NCBI RefSeq assembly: GCF_014656195.1
Contig: NZ_BNBY01000028.1
Span: 41,599 to 105,598 of the forward strand
DNA: 64,000 bases
Source: Kitasatospora xanthocidica
GTDB lineage: Bacteria; Actinomycetota; Actinomycetes; Streptomycetales; Streptomycetaceae
Direction of reading: 5' to 3'
In this document: in pieces, positions 9,082 to 18,885 of the stretch
Layout: every line of letters begins with the position of its first letter
How positions within the stretch are numbered: the stretch's first letter is position 1
Made by a program: the position numbers and the translations under genes
The notes under the pieces: model-generated
What the model was told of the DNA's origin: nothing
Database searches by the model: none
Seen by the model: the letters and a program-made list of their open reading frames with translations, nothing else

Positions 9082-11718
9082 TCAGCCCTGCGGCAGCGCC
9101 GCGAGCTGGGCGGTGATCCGGGCGATGTCGGCCTCGGCGGCCTCCTGCCGCGTCTTGATCTTGGCGACCACCTCGTCCGGCGCCTTGGCGAGGAACGCCT
9201 CGTTGCCGAGCTTGGCGGTGGTCTGGGCCTTCTCCTTCTCGGCGGCCGCGAGGTCCTTGGCGAGGCGCTTGCGCTCCGCCGCGACGTCGATGGTGCCGGA
9301 GAGGTCCAGCGCCACGGTGGCGCCGGCGACCGGCAGCGAGGCGGTGGCCGCGAAGCCCTCCTCGGGGGCGGTCAGCCGCAGCAGCGAGCGGATCGCGTCC
9401 TCGTGGGCGGCCAGCGTGGTGCCGTCCAGGTCCAGCTGGGCCGGGACGCGCTGGCCCGGCTTGAGGCCCTGGTCCGTGCGGAACCGGCGGACCTCGGTGA
9501 CGACCTGCTGCAGCGTGGCGATCTCCGCCTCGGCCGCGGCGTCGCGGAAGCCGCTGTCCTGCGGCCAGTCGGCGATGACCACCGACTCGGCACCGGTCAG
9601 CGTGGTCCACAGCGTCTCGGTGACGAAGGGGACGATCGGGTGCAGCAGGCGCAGGGTGACGTCCAGGACCTCGCCGAGCACCCGGCGCGCGGCGTCGGCC
9701 TGCGGGCCGCCCTTGGCCAGGGTGGTCTTGGAGAGCTCGACGTACCAGTCGAAGACCTCGTCCCAGGCGAAGTGGTACAGCGCCTCGGAGAGCTTGGAGA
9801 ACTGGTAGTCCTCGTACAGCCCGTCCACCTCGGCGACGGTGCTGTTGAGGCGCGACAGGATCCAGCGGTCGCTCGCGGTCAGCTCCTCCGGCGCGGGCAG
9901 CGGGCCCTCGACGGTGGCGCCGTTCATCAGCGCGAAGCGGGTGGCGTTCCAGATCTTGTTGGCGAAGTTGCGCGCCGCCTGGACCCAGTCCTCGCCGATC
10001 GGCACGTCGACGCCCGGGTTGGCACCGCGCGCCAGGGTGAAGCGCAGCGCGTCGGAGCCGTACTTGTCCATCCAGTCCAGCGGGTTGACCACGTTGCCGA
10101 AGGACTTCGACATCTTCTTGCCGTTCTGGTCACGGACCATGCCGTGCAGCGCGATGGTGTGGAACGGCGGGGTGCCGTCCATCGCGTAGAGGCCGAACAT
10201 CATCATCCGGGCGACCCAGAAGAACAGGATGTCGTAGCCGGTGACCAGGACGGAGTTCGGGTAGAACTTCGCGAGGCTCTCGGTCTGCTCCGGCCAGCCG
10301 AGCGTGGAGAACGGCCACAGGCCGGAGGAGAACCAGGTGTCCAGGACGTCGGTGTCCTGGTGCCAGCCCTCGCCCGTCGGCGGCTGCTCGTCGGGGCCGA
10401 CGCAGACGATCTCGCCGTTCGGGCCGTACCAGACCGGGATGCGGTGGCCCCACCACAGCTGGCGCGAGATGCACCAGTCGTGCAGGTTGTCGACCCAGTC
10501 GAAGTACCGCTTCTCCATCTCCTGCGGGTGGATCTTGACCTTGCCGTCGCGGACCGCGTCACCGGCGGCCTGGGCGAGCGGGCCGACCTTGACCCACCAC
10601 TGCATGGACAGCCGCGGCTCGATGGTGGTCTTGCAGCGCGAGCAGTGGCCCACCGAGTGGGTGTACGGGCGCTTCTCGGCGACGATCCGGCCCTCGGCGC
10701 GCAGCGCGGCGACGATCGCCGAGCGGGCCTCCAGGCGGTCCAGGCCGAGGAAGGGGCCGTGCACGGTGATGACGGCGTGCTCGTCCATGACGGCGATGTT
10801 CGGCAGGTCGTGCCGCTGGCCGATCTCGAAGTCGTTCGGGTCGTGCGCGGGCGTCACCTTGACGGCGCCGGTGCCGAACTCCGGATCGACGTGGGTGTCG
10901 GCGACGATCGGGATCCGGCGGCCGGTCAGCGGCAGCTCGATCTCGGTGCCGACCAGGTGCTTGTAGCGCTCGTCCTCCGGGTGGACGGCGACCGCGGTGT
11001 CGCCCAGCATCGTCTCGGCGCGGGTGGTGGCCACGACGATGGAGTTCTCGCCCTCGCCGTAGCGGATCGAGACCAGCTCGCCGTCGTCGTCCTGGTACTC
11101 CACCTCGATGTCCGAGATGGCGGTCAGGCAGCGCGGGCACCAGTTGATGATGCGCTCGGCGCGGTAGATCAGCTCGTCGTCGTAGAGCTTCTTGAAGATG
11201 GTCTGGACGGCCTGGGACAGGCCCTCGTCCATCGTGAAGCGCTCGCGGGACCAGTCGACGCCGTCGCCCAGGCGCCGCATCTGGCCGGAGATCTGGCCGC
11301 CGGACTCCGCCTTCCACTTCCAGACGCGCTCGACGAAGGCCTCGCGGCCCAGGTCGTGGCGGGACTTGCCCTCCTTGGCGAGCTCGCGCTCGACCACGTT
11401 CTGGGTGGCGATGCCGGCGTGGTCCATGCCGGGCTGCCACAGGGCCTCGAAGCCCTGCATGCGCTTGCGGCGGACCAGGGCGTCGATCAGCGTGTGCTCG
11501 AAGGCGTGGCCCAGGTGCAGGCTGCCGGTGACGTTCGGCGGCGGGATGACGATGGTGAACGGGGGCTTGTCGCTCTTGGCGTCCGCGGTGAAGTAGCCAC
11601 GCTCTACCCAGCGCTCGTACAGCTCGCCCTCTACGTCCGCTGGGGTGTAGGTCGTCGGGAGGGTCGCCGCGTCGTCCCCGGTGGTGCTCACGGGGCGCTG
11701 GTTCGTCGTGTCGGTCAC
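9082..11718 (-). CDS. valS: Valyl-tRNA synthetase
   Basis: An 878-residue class I synthetase that charges tRNA-Val. The HIGH signature appears as PPPNVTGSLHLGHAFEHTL near residue 50, KMSKS as NGKKMSKSFGNVVNP near 540, the editing domain lies between them, and a C-terminal coiled coil (ERKRLAKDLAAAEKEKAQTTAKL) ends the protein. The GTG at 11718 is chosen because TAAACT lies 7 nt upstream and no Shine-Dalgarno is present, indicating a leaderless message. No T-box leader is visible. Confidence 0.97.
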   Translation of the reverse strand: MTDTTNQRPVSTTGDDAATLPTTYTPADVEGELYERWVERGYFTADAKSDKPPFTIVIPPPNVTGSLHLGHAFEHTLIDALVRRKRMQGFEALWQPGMDHAGIATQNVVERELAKEGKSRHDLGREAFVERVWKWKAESGGQISGQMRRLGDGVDWSRERFTMDEGLSQAVQTIFKKLYDDELIYRAERIINWCPRCLTAISDIEVEYQDDDGELVSIRYGEGENSIVVATTRAETMLGDTAVAVHPEDERYKHLVGTEIELPLTGRRIPIVADTHVDPEFGTGAVKVTPAHDPNDFEIGQRHDLPNIAVMDEHAVITVHGPFLGLDRLEARSAIVAALRAEGRIVAEKRPYTHSVGHCSRCKTTIEPRLSMQWWVKVGPLAQAAGDAVRDGKVKIHPQEMEKRYFDWVDNLHDWCISRQLWWGHRIPVWYGPNGEIVCVGPDEQPPTGEGWHQDTDVLDTWFSSGLWPFSTLGWPEQTESLAKFYPNSVLVTGYDILFFWVARMMMFGLYAMDGTPPFHTIALHGMVRDQNGKKMSKSFGNVVNPLDWMDKYGSDALRFTLARGANPGVDVPIGEDWVQAARNFANKIWNATRFALMNGATVEGPLPAPEELTASDRWILSRLNSTVAEVDGLYEDYQFSKLSEALYHFAWDEVFDWYVELSKTTLAKGGPQADAARRVLGEVLDVTLRLLHPIVPFVTETLWTTLTGAESVVIADWPQDSGFRDAAAEAEIATLQQVVTEVRRFRTDQGLKPGQRVPAQLDLDGTTLAAHEDAIRSLLRLTAPEEGFAATASLPVAGATVALDLSGTIDVAAERKRLAKDLAAAEKEKAQTTAKLGNEAFLAKAPDEVVAKIKTRQEAAEADIARITAQLAALPQG

Positions 11719-11725
11719 GACGCAC

Positions 11726-11731
11726 AGTTTA
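11726..11731 (-). promoter_or_regulatory. Likely -10 hexamer of leaderless valS promoter
   Basis: TAAACT on the minus strand ends exactly 7 nt before the valS GTG. With transcription starting at that distance the GTG would be at or next to +1. The -35 element is not obvious. Confidence 0.55.
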
Positions 11732-11909
11732 CGTAACCGTGGGGGCGGGTCACGAACCGCTTTCGGTCCGTGGACCCGCCGCGCCCGAACGGGCCCCGGA
11801 CGGGTGCCGTGCGGTACCGTGCCCGGGCGTTCGTCCGGTTGACCGGGCGTACACGGAACGACTCCACACCGAGACAGGCCGCGGGTGCGGCGGGGGAGCA
11901 CAGACGCAG

Positions 11910-12713
11910 ATGTACGGCCAGGGACAGCAGTATCCGCAGGGACAGCCGCAGCAGCCTTACGGTGGCCAGCCGCCGTACGGCCAGCCCCCGCAGCAGCCCT
12001 ACGGCGCCCCGCAGCCCCAGTACGGCTACCCGCCGCAGCAGCCCTACGGCGCGCCCCAGCAGCCGTACGGGGTGCCGCCGCAGGCGCCGTACGGGCAGCC
12101 GGGTTACCCGCAGCCGCCGCGGAAGGGCAAGGGCGGCCTGGTCGTCGGCCTGGTGATCGGCGCGCTGGTGCTGGGCGGCGGCGGCTTCGCCGCGTGGAAG
12201 TTCCTCGGCGGCGACAAGGGCGGCCAGTACAAGATCACCGCCCCGCAGACCCTGGCCGACGGCTACGTCCAGAAGTCGGCCAAGGAGCAGGCCGCCGACA
12301 TGAGCAAGCCCGGGGCGTCCAAGTTCGGCACCGACCTGCAGGTCCTGGTGGCCAGCTACAGCAAGAGCTCGGACCCGATGGACACCTTCTCGGTGGTCGG
12401 CGTCTACGGCAACCTCAACGACCCCGCGCAGATCATCGAGGACTCCAAGAAGGACGGCGACGGCCTGTCCACGTCGATGGCCGACTTCCCGGCGCAGGAC
12501 GCCAACAACTCCGGGGCGAAGCTCTCCTGCGGCACCTCGACCATGCTCGGCAAGCCCGGCCCGACGATCTGCGTGTGGGCGGACAAGTCCACCACCGGCC
12601 GGGTCTCCTTCACCAAGGTCAGCCTGAGCGGTGGCGGCGGCCAGGCGCTCACCGCGGAGCAGGCGGCCGCCAAGACCCGGACGATCCGCGACGCCATGGT
12701 CGTCGCCAAGTAG
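11910..12713 (+). CDS. Pro/Gln/Gly/Tyr-rich single-pass membrane protein
   Basis: A 267-residue protein. Residues 1-70 are a low-complexity PQQPYGAP/QPPYGQP repeat, followed by a basic stop (PRKGKG) and one membrane helix at about 75-97 (GLVVGLVIGALVLGGGGFAAW). The rest is an extracytoplasmic domain of about 165 residues with two cysteines (LSCGTS, TICVWAD) that could form a disulphide. The Pro-rich tail faces the cytoplasm. This layout is common in streptomycete membrane proteins of unknown role. The ATG at 11910 has GGGGGA about 12 nt upstream. It converges with clpX across a strong hairpin. Confidence 0.85.
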   Translation: MYGQGQQYPQGQPQQPYGGQPPYGQPPQQPYGAPQPQYGYPPQQPYGAPQQPYGVPPQAPYGQPGYPQPPRKGKGGLVVGLVIGALVLGGGGFAAWKFLGGDKGGQYKITAPQTLADGYVQKSAKEQAADMSKPGASKFGTDLQVLVASYSKSSDPMDTFSVVGVYGNLNDPAQIIEDSKKDGDGLSTSMADFPAQDANNSGAKLSCGTSTMLGKPGPTICVWADKSTTGRVSFTKVSLSGGGGQALTAEQAAAKTRTIRDAMVVAK

Positions 12714-12738
12714 CGCCCGCGCCGGACGGCGCGCGCAC

Positions 12739-12782
12739 GCGAGAGGGGCCCCGCACCGGATCCGGTGCGGGGCCCCTCTCGC
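12739..12782. terminator. Bidirectional terminator between the membrane protein gene and clpX
   Basis: A perfect 44-bp inverted repeat with 22-nt arms, beginning GCGAGAGGGGCCCCGCACC. It serves convergent genes on both sides and is the longest perfect hairpin in the window. Confidence 0.9.
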
Positions 12783-12795
12783 GGAACGGCCTCGG

Positions 12796-14085
<1,290 letters not shown>

Positions 14086-14281
14086 GAGGTGCTTCCCCTT
14101 CGCCAGGGGCCCCGCAGGGGTTCCGGGGCCTGGTGCTGTGGACCGTCAACGCCGACGGCGCTCGGTCTCGCTATCCGACGGTACTCTGCCGGGCCCTTGA
14201 TTCCGTCCTCTTCGCCGGGTCTGCCCTACGCCCTGGGCGAATTGATACCGAACAGATGCCGTGGCACGGCGCCGCCGACGG

Positions 14282-14324
14282 GTCGGGGCGGGACTCGCAC
14301 CAGGGGTGCGTGCCCCGCCCCGAC
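14282..14324 (-). terminator. Terminator after clpP2
   Basis: Arms GTCGGGGCGGG / CCCGCCCCGAC are perfect over 11 nt, with a further GCACC/GGTGC inner stem. It lies about 40 nt past the clpP2 stop and separates clpP1P2 from clpX. Confidence 0.7.
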
Positions 14325-14365
14325 GGGTCCTCCGTGCCCGCCCGCGGACCCGGAGGGAGCCGGCC

Positions 14366-15028
14366 TCAGGAGGTCAGCGAGGTCTTGCGGGTGGAGATGA
14401 TCTGGTCGATCAGGCCGTACTCGGCGGCCTCCTCGGCGGTGAGGATCTTGTCGCGCTCGATGTCCTCGCGGACCTGCTCCACCGACTTGTTGGAGTGCTT
14501 GGAGAGCATCTGCTCCAGCTGCTCGCGCATCCGGAAGATCTCCTTGGCCTGGATCTCCAGGTCGGACACCTGGCCGCGGCCGGTCTCGGTGTACGGCTGG
14601 TGGATCAGGATCCGGGCGTTCGGCAGCGCCATCCGCTTGCCGGGGGTGCCGGCGGCGAGCAGCACGGCCGCGGCGGAGGCCGCCTGGCCCATGCAGACCG
14701 TGGTGATGTCCGGCTTCACGTACTGCATGGTGTCGTAGATGGCCGTCAGGGCCGTGAACGAGCCGCCGGGCGAGTTGATGTACATCTGGATCTCGCGGTC
14801 CGGGTCCATCGACTCCAGGCACAGCAGCTGGGCCATGATGTCGTTCGCCGAGACGTCGTCCACCTGGGAGCCGAGGAAGATGATGCGCTCCTCGAACAGC
14901 TTGGCGTACGGGTCGTACTCGCGGATGCCCTGCGTGGTGCGCTCGACGAAGCGCGGGACGATGTAGCGGCCCTCCGCGCGCATGTCCTCGACGCGGGCCT
15001 GGGCGGACGACAGGCTGGGGATGTTCAT
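14366..15028 (-). CDS. clpP2: ATP-dependent Clp protease proteolytic subunit ClpP2
   Basis: A 220-residue serine protease subunit. The nucleophile Ser is in CMGQAASAAAVLLAAG, the catalytic His in ILIHQPYTETGRGQ, and the Asp lies further on in the RDKILTAEEAAEYG region. A 35-residue N-terminal extension (propeptide-like, MNIPSLSSAQARVEDMRAEG) precedes the core, as in other actinomycete ClpP2 proteins. It assembles with ClpP1 into the barrel served by ClpX and ClpC. It is second in the clpP1-clpP2 operon, 56 nt after clpP1. Confidence 0.96.
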   Translation of the reverse strand: MNIPSLSSAQARVEDMRAEGRYIVPRFVERTTQGIREYDPYAKLFEERIIFLGSQVDDVSANDIMAQLLCLESMDPDREIQMYINSPGGSFTALTAIYDTMQYVKPDITTVCMGQAASAAAVLLAAGTPGKRMALPNARILIHQPYTETGRGQVSDLEIQAKEIFRMREQLEQMLSKHSNKSVEQVREDIERDKILTAEEAAEYGLIDQIISTRKTSLTS

Positions 15029-15084
15029 GGGGATTCTGGTCCTCCGGGGCGTTGTGGCTGTGGTCTCGTGGGCCGGGCCGAGGC

Positions 15085-15723
15085 TCAGGCGCCCGTGCCG
15101 CCGCCGCCGGGGACGTCCGCGGCGCTGTGCATGATCGCGTCGATGAGGCCGTACTCCAGGGCCTCCTCCGGGCTGAACCAGCGGTCGCGGTCGGAGTCCC
15201 GGGTGATCTGCTCGAAGGACTGGCCGCTGTGGAAGGCGATCAGCTCGGACATCCGCTTCTTGGTGCGGAGCAGCTGCTCGGCCTGGATGCGGATGTCGGT
15301 GGCGGAGCCGCCCAGGCCCGCGGAGGGCTGGTGCATCAGGATGTTGGCGTTCGGCAGCGAGAAGCGCTTGCCCTTGGCGCCGGCCGTCAGCAGGAACTGG
15401 CCCATCGAGGCGGCCATGCCCATCGCGATGGTGACGACGTCGTTCTTGATGTACTGCATGGTGTCGTAGATCGCCATGCCGGCCGAGATCGAGCCGCCCG
15501 GGGAGTTGATGTAGAGGAAGATGTCCTTTTCCGGGTCCGCGGCCAGCAGCAGCAGCTGCGCGGTGATCTTGTTGGCGATGTCGTCGTCGACCTGCTGGCC
15601 GAGGAAGATGATCCGCTCGTTCAGCAGCCGGTTGTAGACCTGGTCGCCAAGGCCGCCGAGCACGTCACCAGCGGCGGCGTGCGGCGCCATCGGGCCAGGC
15701 ATCTGCATCTGCGGGAACGTCAC
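15085..15723 (-). CDS. clpP1: ATP-dependent Clp protease proteolytic subunit ClpP1
   Basis: A 212-residue ClpP with the active-site Ser in AMGMAASMGQFLLTAG and His in ILMHQPSAGLGGSATDI. The order (clpP1 first, clpP2 second) and the closer match to the streptomycete ClpP1 type fix the name. The start is a GTG at 15723 behind an AGGTGG stretch. A ClgR-type box lies about 140 nt upstream, fitting the known activation of clpP1P2 by ClgR in Streptomyces. Loss of ClpP1P2 in that genus is known to induce clpP3P4; no copy of those is in this window. Confidence 0.96.
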   Translation of the reverse strand: MTFPQMQMPGPMAPHAAAGDVLGGLGDQVYNRLLNERIIFLGQQVDDDIANKITAQLLLLAADPEKDIFLYINSPGGSISAGMAIYDTMQYIKNDVVTIAMGMAASMGQFLLTAGAKGKRFSLPNANILMHQPSAGLGGSATDIRIQAEQLLRTKKRMSELIAFHSGQSFEQITRDSDRDRWFSPEEALEYGLIDAIMHSAADVPGGGGTGA

Positions 15724-15863
15724 TTAGCCACCTGCTCAGTCGTTTTGGACGGTCGCTCGACGGCCGTCACGATGTCGCACAGCTTCCGGGTATCACGTCG
15801 TGATTGTCGCTGTCCAAGGACCCTAACGCGCAGGCCGGGCCGCAGAATCCCTCACGCAGAACT

Positions 15864-15877
15864 GTTCGCTGTGAGCG
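15864..15877 (-). promoter_or_regulatory. ClgR-type operator upstream of clpP1
   Basis: GTTCGC-TGTGA-GCG on the plus strand matches the reported streptomycete ClgR pattern GTTCGC-N5-GCG exactly. It lies between the tig terminator and clpP1, about 140 nt from the clpP1 start. ClgR is an activator of clpP1P2, lon and other protease genes; that this copy is used here is inference. Confidence 0.7.
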
Positions 15878-15906
15878 CAGGGTCGCGACGGCCCGCGGGC
15901 GGGAAG

Positions 15907-15947
15907 ACAGCGGGCCCGGACACCATGACGGCGTCCGGGCCCGCTGT
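15907..15947 (-). terminator. Terminator after tig
   Basis: Arms ACAGCGGGCCCGGAC / GTCCGGGCCCGCTGT are perfect over 15 nt with an 11-nt loop, starting 24 nt past the trigger factor stop. Confidence 0.85.
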
Positions 15948-15970
15948 GTGCCTCAGGGGGCTGCCGGGGC

Positions 15971-17359
15971 TCAGGCCTCGGTCTTCTCCTCGGCGGCCTC
16001 GGCGGCGGGGGCCTCGACGGTCTCGGCCGTCTCGTCCTCGTCGTCGAAGTTGATCTCGTTGCCCTCGGTGTCGACGACCTTGGCGGCCTCGACCACCGTG
16101 GCCAGCGCCTTGCCACGGGCGACCTCGCCGACCAGCAGCGGCACCTGGCCACCCTGGACGACCTGCTGCGCGAACTGGTCGGGGGTGAGACCCGAGCCGG
16201 CGGCGCGGCGGATGAGGTGCTCGGTCAGCTCCTCCTGGTTAACACCCAGCTCCTCGTCGGCGACGATCTGGTCCAGGACGAACTGGGTCTTGATGCCCTT
16301 CTTCGCCTGCTCCTCGATCTCCGCGTCCCACTCCTCGCGGGTCTTGCCCTGGGTCTCCAGGTAAGCCTCGAGGTTCAGGCCCATCGGCTCCAGCTGGTGG
16401 TGCTCGACGTTGTGCTTGCGGGTCTGGATCTCGTCCGCGAGGAGCTTCTCGGGGTACTCGATCTCGACCAGCGCCAGCAGGGCGTCCAGCACCTTCTCCT
16501 GGGCCTGGGTGGCCTGGTCGTACTCCTTCATGCGCTCCAGGCGCTTGCGGGAGTCGGCGCGGAGCTCCTCCAGGGTGTCGAACTCGCTGGCCAGCTGGGC
16601 GAACTCGTCGTCCAGCTCCGGCAGCTCCTTCTCCTGGACGGTGGTGACGGTGACGGTGACCTCGGAGGTCTTGCCCGCCTGGGTGCCACCCTTGAGCTCG
16701 GTCTCGAAGGTCTTCTCCTCGCCGGCCGACAGGCCGACGACGGCCTCGTCGATGCCGTCGATCAGACGGCCCGAGCCGATCTCGTAGCTCACGCCGGTGG
16801 CGGTGCCGTCGTCCGGCACCTCACCGTCGACCTTGGCGACGAGGTCGACGACCACGATGTCACCGGCGGCCGCGGCGCGCTCGACGTCCTTGACCGACGA
16901 GAAGCGCTCGCGCAGCTGCTCCAGCGACTTCTCGATGTCCTCGTCGGCGACGACGATCGGGTCGACCGTCACCTCGATGGAGGAGAACTCCGGAAGGGTG
17001 ATCTCCGGACGGATGTCCACCTCGGCGGTGAACTTCAGGTCACCGCCGTCGGCGATCGTCTCGACACCCTCGATGTTGGTGATGTCGGGCTGGCCGAGGA
17101 CCTCGATCTTGCCCTCGTCGACGGCCTGCGTGTAGAAGCGCGGCAGGGCGTCGTTGACGGCCTCTTCCAGCACGGCGCCACGGCCGAAACGCTGGTCGAT
17201 GACGCGAGCCGGGATCTTGCCCTTGCGGAAGCCCGGAACCGTGACCTGCTGGTTGATCTTCTTGTACGCCGCGTCGAGGCTGGGCTTGAGCTCCTCGAAG
17301 GGCACCTCGACGGTGAGTCGAACCCGCGTGGGGTTCAGAGTCTCGACGGCGCTCTTCAC
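15971..17359 (-). CDS. tig: Trigger factor, ribosome-bound chaperone
   Basis: A 462-residue protein with the three trigger factor domains: the N-terminal ribosome-binding domain with the GFRKGKIPARVIDQRFG signature near residue 45, the FKBP-type prolyl isomerase domain at about 155-240 (GDIVVVDLVAKVDGEVPDDG), and a long helical C-terminal domain. The end is very acidic (DDEDETAETVEAPAAEAAEEK). It binds nascent chains at the ribosome exit. GTG start at 17359 with AGGAG 8 nt upstream. It lies upstream of clpP1P2 but is separated by a terminator. Confidence 0.97.
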   Translation of the reverse strand: MKSAVETLNPTRVRLTVEVPFEELKPSLDAAYKKINQQVTVPGFRKGKIPARVIDQRFGRGAVLEEAVNDALPRFYTQAVDEGKIEVLGQPDITNIEGVETIADGGDLKFTAEVDIRPEITLPEFSSIEVTVDPIVVADEDIEKSLEQLRERFSSVKDVERAAAAGDIVVVDLVAKVDGEVPDDGTATGVSYEIGSGRLIDGIDEAVVGLSAGEEKTFETELKGGTQAGKTSEVTVTVTTVQEKELPELDDEFAQLASEFDTLEELRADSRKRLERMKEYDQATQAQEKVLDALLALVEIEYPEKLLADEIQTRKHNVEHHQLEPMGLNLEAYLETQGKTREEWDAEIEEQAKKGIKTQFVLDQIVADEELGVNQEELTEHLIRRAAGSGLTPDQFAQQVVQGGQVPLLVGEVARGKALATVVEAAKVVDTEGNEINFDDEDETAETVEAPAAEAAEEKTEA

Positions 17360-17652
17360 GGTTAGGTCTCCTAGGGGCTTGCGGTCAGGTTGTCTCCGCC
17401 CGGCCGCGCCGCCCGGCCGGAGCCGGAAGGGTGGGTCGGGCGAGACGGGCGATGGGCGGTTGGAGCTGCATCTCCCGTGGGGTGGACGGTGAGCTTGACT
17501 CCTCGCCCTCGTGCGGTTGACCTGGGTTGACGCCGCAGGGACTACCGCCAGCGCCCCATCCTACCGGTACCACGAAAGGCGGACGCCAGGCGCCACCGTA
17601 CCGGCCGAACAGAACAGGGCCCCGCCCCGGTGGGCGAGACCCTGCCGCACTG

Positions 17653-17726
17653 TCGGGGTGGCCGGATTCGAACCGACGGCCTTCCGCTCCCAAAGCGGAC
17701 GCGCTACCAAACTGCGCCACACCCCG
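17653..17726 (-). tRNA. tRNA-Pro (anticodon TGG)
   Basis: A full cloverleaf is readable on the minus strand: acceptor CGGGGTG / CACCCCG, anticodon loop TTTGGGA giving TGG, and T arm GGTTCGAATCC. The discriminator is A at 17653; CCA is not encoded. It reads codon CCA and by wobble other proline codons. Confidence 0.97.
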
Positions 17727-17931
17727 TGGTGCCGAGAGGAAGCGTACACGGCGGGCCTGTTCGGCTCGCCGGGTATTGCGCGCGGGCCATTCCGCGCGGG
17801 CGCGGGGCGACGCGGGCGGACGGGCGCGCGGGGGTGCGCGACGGGGGTTCCCGAAATGGAGTGTGCACGCGGGCGGCCGGACCAGGTACGCTGTTGCCCG
17901 AACTTCCGGCCGGTGACGGCTGGGGGGTCAC

Positions 17932-18002
17932 GCGGGCGTAGCTCAATGGTAGAGCCCTAGTCTTCCAAACTAGTCACGCGAGTTCGATTCTCGTCGCCCG
18001 CT
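17932..18002 (+). tRNA. tRNA-Gly (anticodon TCC)
   Basis: Acceptor GCGGGCG / CGCCCGC, D arm GCTCAATGGTAGAGC, anticodon loop CTTCCAA giving TCC, and T arm with GTTCGATTC. The discriminator is T and a following CC is not a full CCA end. It is followed by a strong hairpin. Confidence 0.97.
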
Positions 18003-18008
18003 CCTCGT

Positions 18009-18041
18009 CCGGCCCCGGCGCGCATTCCGCGCCGGGGCCGG
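18009..18041. terminator. Terminator after tRNA-Gly
   Basis: Fourteen-nt perfect arms starting CCGGCCCCGGCGCG with a 5-nt loop, then TTGCGTTT. It also faces the end of the leftward gene at 18081. Confidence 0.85.
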
Positions 18042-18080
18042 TTGCGTTTCCGGGGCCCGTGCGCCCCTCCCCCGCCCCGC

Positions 18081-18695
18081 TCAGAGTCCGAGGCGGGCGG
18101 CCCTGGCCGCGGCCCGGTCGAGCAGCAGGTGGACGTCGCCCTCCCGGGTGGTGGGGCGGTCGTTGAACTCGTCCGGGGAGCGCGCCGGGCGTCCGGTGCC
18201 GTGCAGCACCTCCATCAGCTGGACCCGGGCGGTGCGGACCGTGGCCGGGGTGCCGTAGCCGTGCGCCAGCACGGCGGCCTGGGCGCCGAGCAGGCAGACC
18301 CGACCTCCCTCGTCCCACATCGCGCCCTGCAGCCAGCCGTGGACGCCGATGTAGCGGGAGGCCAGCCGGAGGTGGTCGGCCGCGGTGACCGGGACCGGAC
18401 GGGCCGGGCGGCGCAGCGCCCGGTCGAGCAGGGTCGCCCGGGGCACCGGGTGGCCGGCGAACCAGGGGCTCGCGGTACGGCCGTACGGGCAGACGTACGG
18501 TCCGGGGGCGCGCGCGGGGGCGGGCAGCGAGGCGAGGTAGGCCTCGATCTCGGCGACCAGGCCGGAGGCGTCCGGGCGGAGCGGGAACGGGCGGGACGGG
18601 AACGGGCCGGACGGGTGCGGGCCGGGCGGGTGCTGCCGGAGCGGGTGCGGCCGGGCCGGGGGCGGAGGGGGCGTCGGGTCGGTGGTGCGGGGCAT
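18081..18695 (-). CDS. Conserved hypothetical protein, resembles DUF6197
   Basis: From the ATG at 18695 (GGAGAG 7 nt upstream) the product is 204 residues. The first 55 are Pro/His/Arg-rich low complexity. The folded part has a pattern I associate with the streptomycete DUF6197 group: YIGVHGWLQGAMWDEGGRVCLLGAQAAV and then DEFNDRPTTREGDVHLLLDRAAA, i.e. GWxQG, a GRVCLxGA core and FND-R-T-DV. Function is unknown. A longer frame with an in-frame upstream start exists but lacks a ribosome site. It converges with the tRNA-Gly gene. Confidence 0.65.
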   Translation of the reverse strand: MPRTTDPTPPPPPARPHPLRQHPPGPHPSGPFPSRPFPLRPDASGLVAEIEAYLASLPAPARAPGPYVCPYGRTASPWFAGHPVPRATLLDRALRRPARPVPVTAADHLRLASRYIGVHGWLQGAMWDEGGRVCLLGAQAAVLAHGYGTPATVRTARVQLMEVLHGTGRPARSPDEFNDRPTTREGDVHLLLDRAAARAARLGL

Positions 18696-18885
18696 GCGGG
18701 CTCTCCGGGCGGAAGGCGTGCGGGTTCCGCTGCCCAAAGTGGGGCATTCAGAACAATTCCGCGACCGGAGGGCCGGGAAGTCCGAATGGTTTCCCGGTTG
18801 GGTGTCGGGCCGATAGCCTCGGCGGCGTTCGAGTGCAGTTCGAGCGCGAGCTCAGCCGCCGCGCTCCCAAGGTGGAGGAGTCGCG

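Noticed and set aside
11719..11909. T-box leader for valS
   Set aside because: valS seems leaderless and no T-box sequence or antiterminator is seen.
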